A stretch of DNA of 64,000 bases from Curtobacterium salicis (GTDB lineage: Bacteria > Actinomycetota > Actinomycetes > Actinomycetales > Microbacteriaceae). Below, piece by piece: positions 53,084 through 61,381 of this stretch; within the stretch, counting starts at the first letter, position 1; the number at the start of each line of letters is the position of its first letter. The notes under the pieces are model-generated. The model was not told the DNA's origin and did not search any database. It was given only the letters and a program-made list of their open reading frames with translations. A program made the translations under genes and the position numbers. The stretch lies in contig NZ_JAAOYO010000006.1 of assembly GCF_011759505.1 (NCBI RefSeq), positions 17,628 to 81,627 of the forward strand. Direction: 5' to 3'.

Positions 53084-53159
53084 TTGGAGCACGGCGACCA
53101 CCCCGCTGCCACGACGGAACGCGGGCGCAACGAGACCCCGGACCGCAGCGACTGAGCCC

Positions 53160-54230
53160 TCAGCTCGCCTTCTTCTTCGCCGGGGCACGCTTCGCGGTCG
53201 ACTTCGCGGCGGTCGACTTCGCCGGAGCGGACTCCGCCGCCGCAGCCTTCTTCGACGGCGCCCGCTTCGACGGCGCCCGCTTCGTCGGCGCCCGCTTCGT
53301 CGGGGCCTTCGCTGCAGGGGTCCGCTCCGCCGCGGGCTTCCGGTCCGGAGCGTCGTCCGCGTCGTCGTCGGACGCGGCCGCGCGCGATCGCGAGCCGGAC
53401 CCGGAGCGCGACCCCGTGCCTCCCGACCGGCTCCCGCCGCCACGGTTCTTGTCCACCGACGCCCGCAGGGCGGCCATCAGGTCGATGACGTCACCGCCCG
53501 CGTCGTCGTCGTCGGACGCGGCCTGCTCACCGAAGGTCTCCGCCGTGTCGACGTCGTCGCCGGCCTCGAGCTTCGCGTCGATGAGCTGCTGCAGATCCTC
53601 CTGGTACTCGTCCGTGTAGCGGTCCGGGTCGAAGTCGGTCGACATGCTCTCGACGAGCGAGGACGACATCTCCAGCTCGTTCGCGCTGACCTTCACCGAC
53701 GTGTCGAGTGCCGAGAAGTCGGCGGACCGCACCTCGTCGCCCCAGAGCAGCCCCTGCAGCAGCAGGACGTCGTCGTGCACCCGGAGCACCCCGAGCCGGG
53801 TCTTCTGCCGGAGCGTGAACTGCACGATCGCCAGCCGGTCGGTCTGCTCGAGCGTCTTCCGGAGCAGCACGTAGGCCTTCGGGGAGCGGGAGTCCGGCTC
53901 GAGGTAGTACGTCTTCTCGAACATCATCGGGTCGACCTGGTCGACCGGGACGAACTCCAGGACCTCGATCTCGTGCGACTGTTCCTGCGGCAGCTGCTTG
54001 AAGTCGTCGGGGGTCAGGACGACCGTCTTCTCACCGTCGTCGTACGCACGCTGGATGTCGCCGTACTCGACCTCGTGCCCCAGCTCGCAGACACGCTTGT
54101 ACCGGATGCGGGCCTTGTCCTCGTCGTGGATCTGGTGCAGGGAGACGTCGTGCGTCTCGGTCGCCGCGTAGACCTTGATGGGCACGTTGACGAGCCCGAA
54201 CGCGATGGAGCCCTTCCAGATCGACCTCAT
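53160..54230 (-). CDS. ku: Non-homologous end-joining protein Ku
   Basis: The 356-residue protein begins RSIWKGSIAFGLVNVPIKVY, the bacterial Ku core signature, continues with HQIHDEDKARIRYKRVCELG, FVPVDQVDPMMFEKTYYLEP and YTDEYQEDLQQLIDAKLEAG, and ends with a long basic tail from about residue 280 containing repeats of APTKRAPTKRAPSKR. Ku homodimers bind DNA ends and recruit LigD; basic tails add DNA contact. It is divergent from the ligD operon, 95 bases from the next gene. A CATCAT box 6 bases before the ATG could be a leaderless -10. Confidence 0.95.
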   Translation of the reverse strand: MRSIWKGSIAFGLVNVPIKVYAATETHDVSLHQIHDEDKARIRYKRVCELGHEVEYGDIQRAYDDGEKTVVLTPDDFKQLPQEQSHEIEVLEFVPVDQVDPMMFEKTYYLEPDSRSPKAYVLLRKTLEQTDRLAIVQFTLRQKTRLGVLRVHDDVLLLQGLLWGDEVRSADFSALDTSVKVSANELEMSSSLVESMSTDFDPDRYTDEYQEDLQQLIDAKLEAGDDVDTAETFGEQAASDDDDAGGDVIDLMAALRASVDKNRGGGSRSGGTGSRSGSGSRSRAAASDDDADDAPDRKPAAERTPAAKAPTKRAPTKRAPSKRAPSKKAAAAESAPAKSTAAKSTAKRAPAKKKAS

Positions 54231-54310
54231 GCGCTCATGATGCTCGCGCCAGGGCCGGGTGACCCCCAGTTCTGAGCGGATCGGCAGGTGCGGCGGGCGC
54301 CCGGGGGGCG

Positions 54311-54316
54311 TACGGT
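54311..54316 (+). promoter_or_regulatory. -10 box TACGGT before the membrane protein gene
   Basis: TACGGT is 8 bases before the ATG at 54325. Confidence 0.4.
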
Positions 54317-54324
54317 GCCGGAGC

Positions 54325-54897
54325 ATGACGGGGGAACGGACAGCGGCCGGGCGACCGGCCGAGCACCACGCGGCCACGGCGGGGCAGGCCGACGCCGGGG
54401 ACCGGATCGACGCGGCCGGGTGGGCGCAGCTCGCCTTCGGCGCCGCCGTCGGCCTGGCGACGGGTGTCGGGATCGGCCTGACGACGGCCGGGCCCTTCCC
54501 CTGGGTCACGGTCGTCGTCCTCGGCCTGGCGCTCGCCGTGGTGCTCCCGGTGTCGCTCCTGCGGGCGTGGTGGGCTCGCGGCGGTCGCGCCGCCGTCCTC
54601 GCGACGCATGCCTGGGTCCGGGCCGGACAGGTGCCGGACGGGGTCCCGGACACGCTGTGGCGTCCCCGGGTCCGACAGCTGCTCAGCGAGTCGACGCGGC
54701 AACTGGTCGGCGCGTGGGTCGCCGTCGTGGTCGCGTGTCTCTGGTGCGGTCTCGCGATCGCGGGTGAGCCGCGGGACTGGGCGTTCGCTGCGGTCTGGGC
54801 GGTCCTGGCGGCGGTCCAGTTCCTGCGGACGCACGGGGTGCGTCCGTCGGCACGACGCCTGCTCGACGCACCGGTGCGCGCCGTCTCGACCGTCTGA
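54325..54897 (+). CDS. Hypothetical membrane protein of the end-joining island
   Basis: The 190-residue product is not recognised. After a hydrophilic start of about 30 residues come hydrophobic segments AQLAFGAAVGLATGVGIGL, WVTVVVLGLALAVVLPVSLL, LVGAWVAVVVACLWCGLAIA and WAFAAVWAVLAAVQFLR, with a basic C-terminus. It is divergent from ku and precedes the SDR/ligD pair by about 100 bases. A link to DNA repair is not evident. Confidence 0.65.
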   Translation: MTGERTAAGRPAEHHAATAGQADAGDRIDAAGWAQLAFGAAVGLATGVGIGLTTAGPFPWVTVVVLGLALAVVLPVSLLRAWWARGGRAAVLATHAWVRAGQVPDGVPDTLWRPRVRQLLSESTRQLVGAWVAVVVACLWCGLAIAGEPRDWAFAAVWAVLAAVQFLRTHGVRPSARRLLDAPVRAVSTV

Positions 54898-55000
54898 GGA
54901 CCGCTGGTCGTTCCTCCACAGCCGGGAGGCACGGCCCACGTCCTCCACGGACCTCGCCGCTCCTGTGTCGCCGGTCCGGTTCCGCGAGCACGATGGGCCC

Positions 55001-55891
55001 ATGAGCCAGCTCGACAAGCAGGACCCGCGGGATCAGTACGCCCGGCCGCCGTTCCCCGCGCAGACGCAGCAGGGGTCCGGGCGGGCGGCGGAGCTCGACC
55101 CGCCAGCCGACCACGGGGAGACGTCGTACCAGGGCACCGGCCGGATGCGCGGCTACCGCGTGCTGGTCACCGGTGCGGACTCGGGCATCGGCCGGGCTGC
55201 TGCGATCGCGATGGCGAAGGAAGGGGCCGACGTCGCCCTGAACGCCCTGCCGGAGGAGATCGACGACCTGACCGAGGTCCGCGACGTGATCGCCGACCTC
55301 GGGCGGACAGCGGTGATGCTGCCGGGCGACCTCACTGACGAGGGGTTCTGCACCGAGCTCGTCCGCACCGCCGTCGACCTGCTCGGCGGACTGGACGCGC
55401 TGGCCCTGGTCGCCGGACACCAGAAGGTGCACGAGGACATCACCGAGCAGAGCACCGAGGACTTCGACCGCACGATGAAGGTCAACCTGTACTCGCTGTT
55501 CTGGCTGACCCGGGCCGCGGTCCCGCACCTGGCCCCGGGCAGCGCGATCGTCACGACCAGCTCGGTGTCGGCGTACCTGCCGCAGGACCGCATGATCGAC
55601 TACGCCGCCACGAAGGCCGCGATCATCACGTACACGAACGGGCTCGCACGTCAGCTCGCGTCGAAGGGCATCCGGGCGAACACCGTCGTCCCCGGCCCGG
55701 TGTGGACCCCGCTCCAGCCGATCAGCTACCCGGGCGACGAGATCGCGGCGTACGGGCAGGACACCCCGCTGGGTCGGCCCGCGCAACCCGTCGAGCTCGG
55801 CAGCGCCTACGTGTACCTCGCCGGCCCGGAGTCGTCCTACACGTCGGGCACCACGCTGACGGTGGGCGGTGCCACGGGGGTCGCGCTGTGA
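55001..55891 (+). CDS. SDR family oxidoreductase (YghA/YhdF-like)
   Basis: The 296-residue protein is of the long glucose-dehydrogenase-like SDR type. The N-terminal extension (DPRDQYARPPFPAQTQ) precedes the cofactor motif TGADSGIGRAAAIA, with SSVSAYLP, the catalytic YAATK, and the C-terminal SGTTLTVGGATGVAL. Proteins of this group are often stress-induced. Its stop overlaps the ligD start as GTGA, so the two are co-translated, an arrangement that may reflect shared induction in stationary phase or desiccation. CACGAT lies 6 bases before the ATG. Confidence 0.87.
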   Translation: MSQLDKQDPRDQYARPPFPAQTQQGSGRAAELDPPADHGETSYQGTGRMRGYRVLVTGADSGIGRAAAIAMAKEGADVALNALPEEIDDLTEVRDVIADLGRTAVMLPGDLTDEGFCTELVRTAVDLLGGLDALALVAGHQKVHEDITEQSTEDFDRTMKVNLYSLFWLTRAAVPHLAPGSAIVTTSSVSAYLPQDRMIDYAATKAAIITYTNGLARQLASKGIRANTVVPGPVWTPLQPISYPGDEIAAYGQDTPLGRPAQPVELGSAYVYLAGPESSYTSGTTLTVGGATGVAL

Positions 55892-58401
55892 GCCCGGTCG
55901 CCAGGAAGACGACGGTGCAGGTGGGGGACCGTCGGCTCGCGCTGACGAACCTCGACAAGGTGCTCTACCCCGAGACGGGGACGACCAAGGGGCAGGTGAT
56001 CGCGTACTACGAGCGGATCGCCCCGTGGATGATCCCGCACGTCACCGGCCGCCCGATGACCCGGAAGCGCTGGGCGAACGGGGTGGACGGCAAGGTGTTC
56101 TTCGAGAAGAACCTGCCCGACTCCGCCCCGGACTGGATCCGCCACCACACCATCCACCACGAGCACCACGACGTCGAGTACCCCGTCGTCGACGACCTGC
56201 CGACGCTGGTGTGGCTGGCGCAGCAGGCGTCGCTGGAACTGCACGTGCCGCAGTGGCGCTTCGGCCCGCGGGGCGGACACCAGGACCCGGACCGGCTCGT
56301 GCTCGACCTGGACCCCGGCGACGGCGTCGGGTTGCCCGAGTGCGTCGAGGTGGCGGTCGCGGCCCGCGCGGTGCTGCAGGGCATGGGACTCGAGCCGTAC
56401 CCGGTGACGTCCGGGTCGAAGGGCATCCACCTGTACGCGGCACTCGACGGCTCGGCCACGGCGCAGCAGGTGTCCGACGTCGCACACGAGCTGGCGAAGG
56501 CACTCGAGCAGGACATGCCCGACCTGGTCCTGTCGTCGATGAGCCGGGCGGAGCGGGCGGGCAAGGTGTTCGTCGACTGGTCGCAGAACAACGGCAACAA
56601 GACGACGATCGCGCCGTACTCGCTGCGTGGACGGTCGCACCCGACGGTCGCGGCGCCACGGACGTGGAAGGAGCTGACCGAGCCCGGTCTGACGCACCTG
56701 ACTCTCGATGAGGTCCTCGAACGCATGCCGGACCTCGGCGACCTGCTCCACCCGGTCGCGGCGGCCTCGCTCGGCGTCGGACGTGCGGACTCCGGGCACT
56801 GGGACGGCGCCCGGACCGAGCAGGTGAACGAGCGCGAGCGTCAGGAACGGCAGGAGCTGCAGGATCGTCTGACGACCTACCGCGCCAAGCGGGACGCCTC
56901 GAAGACGCCGGAGCCGGTGCCGCAGGGCTCCCCGACGGTCCGGACCGACGGCACACCCACCTTCGTCATCCAGGAGCACCACGCCACCCGCAACCACTAC
57001 GACTTCCGTCTGGAGCACGACGGCGTCCTGGTGAGCTGGGCGCTGCCGAAGGGGGAACCGACCGACCCCGGGGCGAACCACCTGGCCGTCCACACCGAGG
57101 ACCACCCGCTCGAGTACGGCGGCTTCGAGGGGATCATCCCCGCCGGTGAGTACGGCGGCGGCACCGTGACCATCTGGGACGACGGCACGGTCGAGGTCGA
57201 GAAGTGGCGTGAGGACGAAGAGGTCATCGTCACCCTGCACGGCCGGACGAACGGCGTGCGACGGCTCGCGCTCCTGCACACCCGCGGGCACGGCCGCGGC
57301 CGGACCGGGGACGAGAAGAGCTGGCTCATCCACCGGACGAAGGACCAGCCGACCGCCGACGGTGACGCCTCCACCGGCTCGCACCCCGGACCCGCGGCCC
57401 GTGCTGCGGGTGCGCGGATCGAGCACGCCGCGGACTCGGACACGGCCCCGGAGCAGCGCCGCACCATGCAGGCGTCACTGCAGAAGGGCGAGCCCGGCCT
57501 CGACCCCGAGCAGTGGGCGTTCGAGATGAAGTGGGACGGCGTCCGCGCACTCGCCACCGTCCACGACGGCACCGTCCGACTGCGCAGCCGGAACGGCAAC
57601 GACCTGACCGACCAGTACCCGGAACTGCAGGAGCTGGCGGAACGGGCCGGTGTCGACGGCGTCTTCGACGGCGAGGTCGTCGCGCTCGACGAGCACGGAC
57701 GTCCGTCGTTCCAACTGCTCCAGAACCGGATGGGGCTGACGAAGCCGCGTGAGGTCAGCGCTGCCCAGGCCACGACGCCCGTGCGGCTGCTGCTCTTCGA
57801 CGTCCTCGAAGCCGACGGGCACGAACTCACGCGCCACGGGTACACCGCTCGGCGCGAGGCGCTCCGGACGGTCGTGGAACCGGGCGGGGCGATCGACGTC
57901 CCGCCGGAGTTCGACGGGGATCTCGCCGGGGCGATGACGGAGTCGCGGAAGCGCGGGCTCGAGGGGGTCGTGGCGAAGAAGCGCTCCTCGCGGTACGCCG
58001 AGGGCCGGCGCTCCGAGTCGTGGCTGAAGCTGAAGCACCACGCCACGCAGGAGGTCGTCGTCGGCGGGTGGAAGCCCGGGGCCGGTCGGCGTGCAGGAGG
58101 CATCGGCTCCCTGCTGCTCGGGATCCCGGGCGACGAGGGACTGGTCTACGTCGGCAAGGTCGGCACCGGGTTCCGCGACCGGGACCTCGACGAGATCGGA
58201 GCCGTCCTCGGTGACCTCGAGCAGGACGACTCGCCGTTCGTGGACGTCCCGCGGCCCGATGCGCGCGATGCGCACTGGGTCGCACCGGAGCGTGTCGGCG
58301 AGGTCGAGTTCGCCGAGTGGACGGGCGACGGGCGCCTCCGGCAACCCTCGTGGCGGGGGTGGCGCAGTGACAAGCGCCCCGAGGACGTCGTCCGGGAGTG
58401 A
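55888..58401 (+). CDS. ligD: Multifunctional DNA ligase D (POL-PE-LIG)
   Basis: The 837-residue protein has a primase-like polymerase domain at about residues 10-290 (LTNLDKVLYPETGTTKGQVI, LDLDPGDGV with the metal aspartates, SGSKGIHLYA), a 3'-phosphoesterase at about 330-480 (FVIQEHHATRNHYDFRLEHD, GGFEGIIPAGEYGGG) and an ATP-dependent ligase at about 520-830 with the adenylated Lys548 in EMKWDGVRA. The domain order is that of mycobacterial LigD. It fills, trims and seals broken ends held by Ku. It starts at GTG 55888, coupled to the SDR gene. Confidence 0.95.
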   Translation: MSPVARKTTVQVGDRRLALTNLDKVLYPETGTTKGQVIAYYERIAPWMIPHVTGRPMTRKRWANGVDGKVFFEKNLPDSAPDWIRHHTIHHEHHDVEYPVVDDLPTLVWLAQQASLELHVPQWRFGPRGGHQDPDRLVLDLDPGDGVGLPECVEVAVAARAVLQGMGLEPYPVTSGSKGIHLYAALDGSATAQQVSDVAHELAKALEQDMPDLVLSSMSRAERAGKVFVDWSQNNGNKTTIAPYSLRGRSHPTVAAPRTWKELTEPGLTHLTLDEVLERMPDLGDLLHPVAAASLGVGRADSGHWDGARTEQVNERERQERQELQDRLTTYRAKRDASKTPEPVPQGSPTVRTDGTPTFVIQEHHATRNHYDFRLEHDGVLVSWALPKGEPTDPGANHLAVHTEDHPLEYGGFEGIIPAGEYGGGTVTIWDDGTVEVEKWREDEEVIVTLHGRTNGVRRLALLHTRGHGRGRTGDEKSWLIHRTKDQPTADGDASTGSHPGPAARAAGARIEHAADSDTAPEQRRTMQASLQKGEPGLDPEQWAFEMKWDGVRALATVHDGTVRLRSRNGNDLTDQYPELQELAERAGVDGVFDGEVVALDEHGRPSFQLLQNRMGLTKPREVSAAQATTPVRLLLFDVLEADGHELTRHGYTARREALRTVVEPGGAIDVPPEFDGDLAGAMTESRKRGLEGVVAKKRSSRYAEGRRSESWLKLKHHATQEVVVGGWKPGAGRRAGGIGSLLLGIPGDEGLVYVGKVGTGFRDRDLDEIGAVLGDLEQDDSPFVDVPRPDARDAHWVAPERVGEVEFAEWTGDGRLRQPSWRGWRSDKRPEDVVRE

Positions 58402-58503
58402 CGTCCGGGCGTGACCTGCGCGACGTCGGCCGACGCGGGCCGCGGTGCCGCGGAGGTCCGGAATCCGCATGCAGGAGCATGAGGTCCGCCCCGGGCGAAC
58501 TTC

Positions 58504-58534
58504 CGTCCCCCGTTGTCCGCACATGCGGGGGACG
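58504..58534. terminator. Hairpin after ligD
   Basis: CGTCCCCCG at 58504-58512 and CGGGGGACG at 58526-58534 form a perfect 9-bp stem. It lies about 100 bases beyond the ligD stop. Confidence 0.55.
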
Positions 58535-58600
58535 ATTGCGGCGACCACTCCCGTCGGGCCGAGGCCGGCTGTTACGTTCCTCGGGACGGAAGGACGCGAC

Positions 58601-58798
58601 ATGGACGCGAGCAAGTACCTCCCGCCGTTCACCCAGGGGCAGCGCGGAGACACGTCCGCAGAGCAGCCGGGCGACCAGGACGGCACGACGAGAGCACGGC
58701 CCGACGGCCGGACGGGAGACCGTCAAATGGTGGACGCGGGCGGGACCGAACACGAAGCCACCTACGCCGACTTCCTCGGCGACCAGGTCGACGACTGA
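58601..58798 (+). CDS. Small acidic hypothetical protein, 65 residues
   Basis: The product starts MDASKYLPPFTQGQRGD and is hydrophilic and acidic, ending ATYADFLGDQVDD. It is not recognised and is probably disordered. GGAAGGAC lies 5 bases before the ATG, and a -10-like TACGTT is at 58573. It converges on another small acidic protein gene at 58824. Confidence 0.6.
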   Translation: MDASKYLPPFTQGQRGDTSAEQPGDQDGTTRARPDGRTGDRQMVDAGGTEHEATYADFLGDQVDD

Positions 58799-58823
58799 CC
58801 TGAGGGCAGCCGTCCCGACCAGG

Positions 58824-59003
58824 TCAGGCGGCCGGTGCCGGCCCGTCCGCCGGTGCGGCGCCGGACTCGAGGGGCAGGTCCTGCTCCGCAGCCGCGCGCT
58901 CGTCAGCCTGACCGGCGTCCGCCGCAGCGGCCTTCGCCTCGTCGATGGCCTCCTGCGAAGCCTGCAGTGCGTCGTCGTTGCCGGGGTGTGCGTGATCAGT
59001 CAT
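58824..59003 (-). CDS. Small alanine-rich acidic protein, 59 residues
   Basis: The product starts MTDHAHPGNDDALQASQEAI, continues with an alanine/glutamate helix (DEAKAAAADAGQADE) and ends GAAPADGPAPAA. It is a likely single amphipathic helix with disordered ends and is not recognised. Support comes from an exact leaderless arrangement, TAGCGT-N6-ATG, directly upstream, and from codon-like third-position GC throughout. Its -10 box overlaps the stop codon of the preceding gene on the same strand. Confidence 0.6.
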   Translation of the reverse strand: MTDHAHPGNDDALQASQEAIDEAKAAAADAGQADERAAAEQDLPLESGAAPADGPAPAA

Positions 59004-59009
59004 GCCGCC

Positions 59010-59015
59010 ACGCTA
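59010..59015 (-). promoter_or_regulatory. -10 box TAGCGT of the 59-residue gene
   Basis: On the minus strand TAGCGT is 6 bases before the ATG at 59003. Its TAG is the stop codon of the upstream epimerase-like gene. Confidence 0.5.
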
Positions 59016-59996
59016 CGCGGAGGCCGCTGGACCGGCTCGACGGCCAGCCCCCGCGGGCGCACGCGGCACGGATCCCGGCACGAGTGGGACGTCCGGACCA
59101 CGCGGGACGTCGTAGTCGACGGCTGAGGTCGGGGCGAGTGACGTCGGCATCGCGGGCGCCGGTGGGCCGCCGTGCGCGTCCGCGGCGTCGAGCACGGCCC
59201 GGGTCGCGGCCGCCGACACCCGGAGCGCGTCGGCCAGTGGCATCGCACGGAGCGCAGGCGTCCGGACCTCCACGCCCCAGGGCTCGTCGAAGCCCAGGCC
59301 GCGGACGGTGCGGATGAAGCCCGGCAGGTCCCAGGCACCGGTGCCCGGCAGGTAGCGGCCGTTCCGCGACTCGTCGGCCAGTGTCATGCCGTTCGGGGTG
59401 TGCAGCAGACCGTCGCTGAGTTCCACGGCGGCGAGGACGGCGGGGGCCACCCCCTGCCCGATGGAGGCCAGGGTCGAGCCACCGCGCAGCGCGTGCATCG
59501 CGTCGAGGAGCAGGCCGCCGTTCGGGTGGCCGGCGGCGACGAAGCGTGCGGCTCGCTCCACCGTCCCCAGGTTCGACCACGGCTCGGACTCGAGGACGAG
59601 CCGGGCGCCGACGCCCTCGGCCTGGGCGGCGAGGTGGTCCCAGGCCTCGGCCATCGCGGTGAGCGGGGCGCCGGGGACCGAGTGGTCGGCGCGGACGACG
59701 ACCTGCCACGCACGGAGGGTCGCGGCGGCCTCCAGGAGCACCCCGCGGTCGGCGTCGTGCTCGGCGTCGGCGGACCACCAGTCGCCGAGCGTCCCGACCT
59801 GGACCCAGACCACGCCGGCGTCGTCGAGCATCCGTCGCAACGCTGCGAAGCCGGCGGTGGCGCGCACGTCGTGCAGGTCGTCGAGCGAGAGTGCGAGCCC
59901 GGAGAACCCCGCCGCGGTGACGGCGTCGATGCGTTCGCGGACGGACTCGCGTCCGGCCCACGTCCAGGACGTGGCGAGCAGGTCGTGTTCCTCCAC
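59013..59996 (-). CDS. Sugar phosphate isomerase/epimerase-like TIM barrel protein
   Basis: The 327-residue protein is an AP-endonuclease-2-like TIM barrel: LATSWTWAGRE, GFSGLALSLDDLHD, VVVRADHS, LVLESEPWSNLG, LLLDAMHALRGG and EPWGVEVRTPAL, with Glu/Asp/His spaced as in metal-dependent sugar isomerases. The substrate is not predictable. GTG 59996 has GGAGG 8 bases upstream. A proline-rich tail follows the barrel (about residues 275-327). It lies 140 bases after a fumarylacetoacetate-hydrolase-type gene on the same strand. Confidence 0.75.
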   Translation of the reverse strand: MEEHDLLATSWTWAGRESVRERIDAVTAAGFSGLALSLDDLHDVRATAGFAALRRMLDDAGVVWVQVGTLGDWWSADAEHDADRGVLLEAAATLRAWQVVVRADHSVPGAPLTAMAEAWDHLAAQAEGVGARLVLESEPWSNLGTVERAARFVAAGHPNGGLLLDAMHALRGGSTLASIGQGVAPAVLAAVELSDGLLHTPNGMTLADESRNGRYLPGTGAWDLPGFIRTVRGLGFDEPWGVEVRTPALRAMPLADALRVSAAATRAVLDAADAHGGPPAPAMPTSLAPTSAVDYDVPRGPDVPLVPGSVPRAPAGAGRRAGPAASA

Positions 59997-60136
59997 AGGA
60001 CCACCTCCATGATCCGGACGTGCTCGACTGCGTCGTTGCAGCTGCTGCACACCCCGTCTGCGGATCGCTGCCGTGCCCCGCGCAGCGTCAGGCCCGGTTC
60101 TACGCCCGCCGTCTCCGAGCGCTCCCAGCCCGCGCG

Positions 60137-60820
60137 TCAGACGATGCGGGTCTCGACCGTGCCGACCCCGTCGATCGCACCGCGCAGCACCGACCCGCGG
60201 GTCACAGGGCCGACGCCGTCCGGGGTGCCGGTGAAGAGCAGGTCGCCGGGCTCGAGCCGGACGGCCCGGGACAGCGCGGCGATGGTCTCGGCGACGGACC
60301 AGATCTGGTCCGCGAGGTCGCCGGACTGCCGCAGTTCGCCGTCGACGTGCAGGGTGACGGCACCCGACGTCGGGTCGACGCCGGCAGCGGGGACCACCAC
60401 GCCGATCGGGGCGGAGGCGTCGAACCCCTTCGCCAGGTCCCACGGCCGACCGAGTCGCTTGGCCTCGGCCTGCAGGTCACGCCGGGTCAGGTCGATGCCC
60501 ACGGCGTAGCCCCAGACCAGTTCGAGGGCGTCGGCCACGGCGACCTCCTGTCCGCCGGCACCGAGCGCGACGACCAGTTCGACCTCGTACTCCAGCTGCG
60601 CGGTCAGCGTCGGGTAGGGGGTGTCGTGGCCGTCGGCGACGACCGCGTCGGCGGGCTTGCCGAAGAAGAACGGCGGCTCACGATCGGGGTCGTGCCCCAT
60701 CTCGCGCGCGTGCGCCGCGTAGTTGCGGCCGACGCAGTGGATGCGCCGGACCGGGAAGCGGCCGCCGGCGGCGGTGGGGACGGACGGGAGGCGCGGGGCC
60801 GGGACGACGAGGTCGGTCAC
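60137..60820 (-). CDS. Fumarylacetoacetate hydrolase family protein
   Basis: The 227-residue protein matches the FAH C-terminal fold: [29 protein letters not shown], the metal-binding [22 protein letters not shown] and [15 protein letters not shown]. Relatives include acylpyruvate hydrolases, oxaloacetate decarboxylases and enzymes of sugar-acid or aromatic catabolism. The GTG start overlaps the GtrA stop as GTGA, an unexpected coupling between a soluble hydrolase and a membrane protein. Confidence 0.88.
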   Translation of the reverse strand: MTDLVVPAPRLPSVPTAAGGRFPVRRIHCVGRNYAAHAREMGHDPDREPPFFFGKPADAVVADGHDTPYPTLTAQLEYEVELVVALGAGGQEVAVADALELVWGYAVGIDLTRRDLQAEAKRLGRPWDLAKGFDASAPIGVVVPAAGVDPTSGAVTLHVDGELRQSGDLADQIWSVAETIAALSRAVRLEPGDLLFTGTPDGVGPVTRGSVLRGAIDGVGTVETRIV

Positions 60821-61302
60821 GCGTCCAGCGTGGCACGTTGCGCTGGCTGCGCCTGCTGGGCCGGGAACACGAACCGGTTCATCGCCCAGTAGCGGAAGCC
60901 CATCGCGATGAGCGTGCCGATCACGGGCCCGCTGATGAAGTCCGCCAGTTCCTGCCCCGCGAGCGAGACGTTCGGCACCTCGAGCCCGAAGACGTACCGG
61001 GAGATCCAGAGCGGCGCGGAGTTCAGTGCGACGCCGATCAGGCTGACGACGAGGAACAGCAGGAGCTCGTGTCCGGTGTGGAGTTCACCGCGGTCGCCGA
61101 ACGACCACTTCTTGTTGAGGAAGTACGAGAACACGGTCGCGACGATGATGCCGATCGACAGGGCGGTCACCGGGTGCTGCGGGATGACGAAGATCTTCAG
61201 CCCGTAGTTGATGCCCATCGTGATGACGAAACCGAGGCCACCCACGACCAGGAACCGGAGCGCCGGGTGTTCGACGAGCGACCGGACGGAGAACGACTGC
61301 AC
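60817..61302 (-). CDS. GtrA family membrane protein
   Basis: The 161-residue protein has four hydrophobic helices ([88 protein letters not shown]) with the FLNKKWSF and MNRFVF motifs of the GtrA family, proposed flippases for polyprenyl-linked sugars. The GTG start follows TAGGGT by 6 bases (leaderless). No glycosyltransferase gene is adjacent. Confidence 0.88.
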   Translation of the reverse strand: MQSFSVRSLVEHPALRFLVVGGLGFVITMGINYGLKIFVIPQHPVTALSIGIIVATVFSYFLNKKWSFGDRGELHTGHELLLFLVVSLIGVALNSAPLWISRYVFGLEVPNVSLAGQELADFISGPVIGTLIAMGFRYWAMNRFVFPAQQAQPAQRATLDA

Positions 61303-61308
61303 CGGCCA

Positions 61309-61314
61309 ACCCTA
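61309..61314 (-). promoter_or_regulatory. -10 box TAGGGT of the GtrA gene
   Basis: On the minus strand TAGGGT is 6 bases before the GTG at 61302. Confidence 0.5.
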
Positions 61315-61381
61315 GACCGGTGTCGCCGGGAACCCGCTGACCGGCACGCCTTCCGGACCGGCAGTCCGCTCAGCCGGACGG

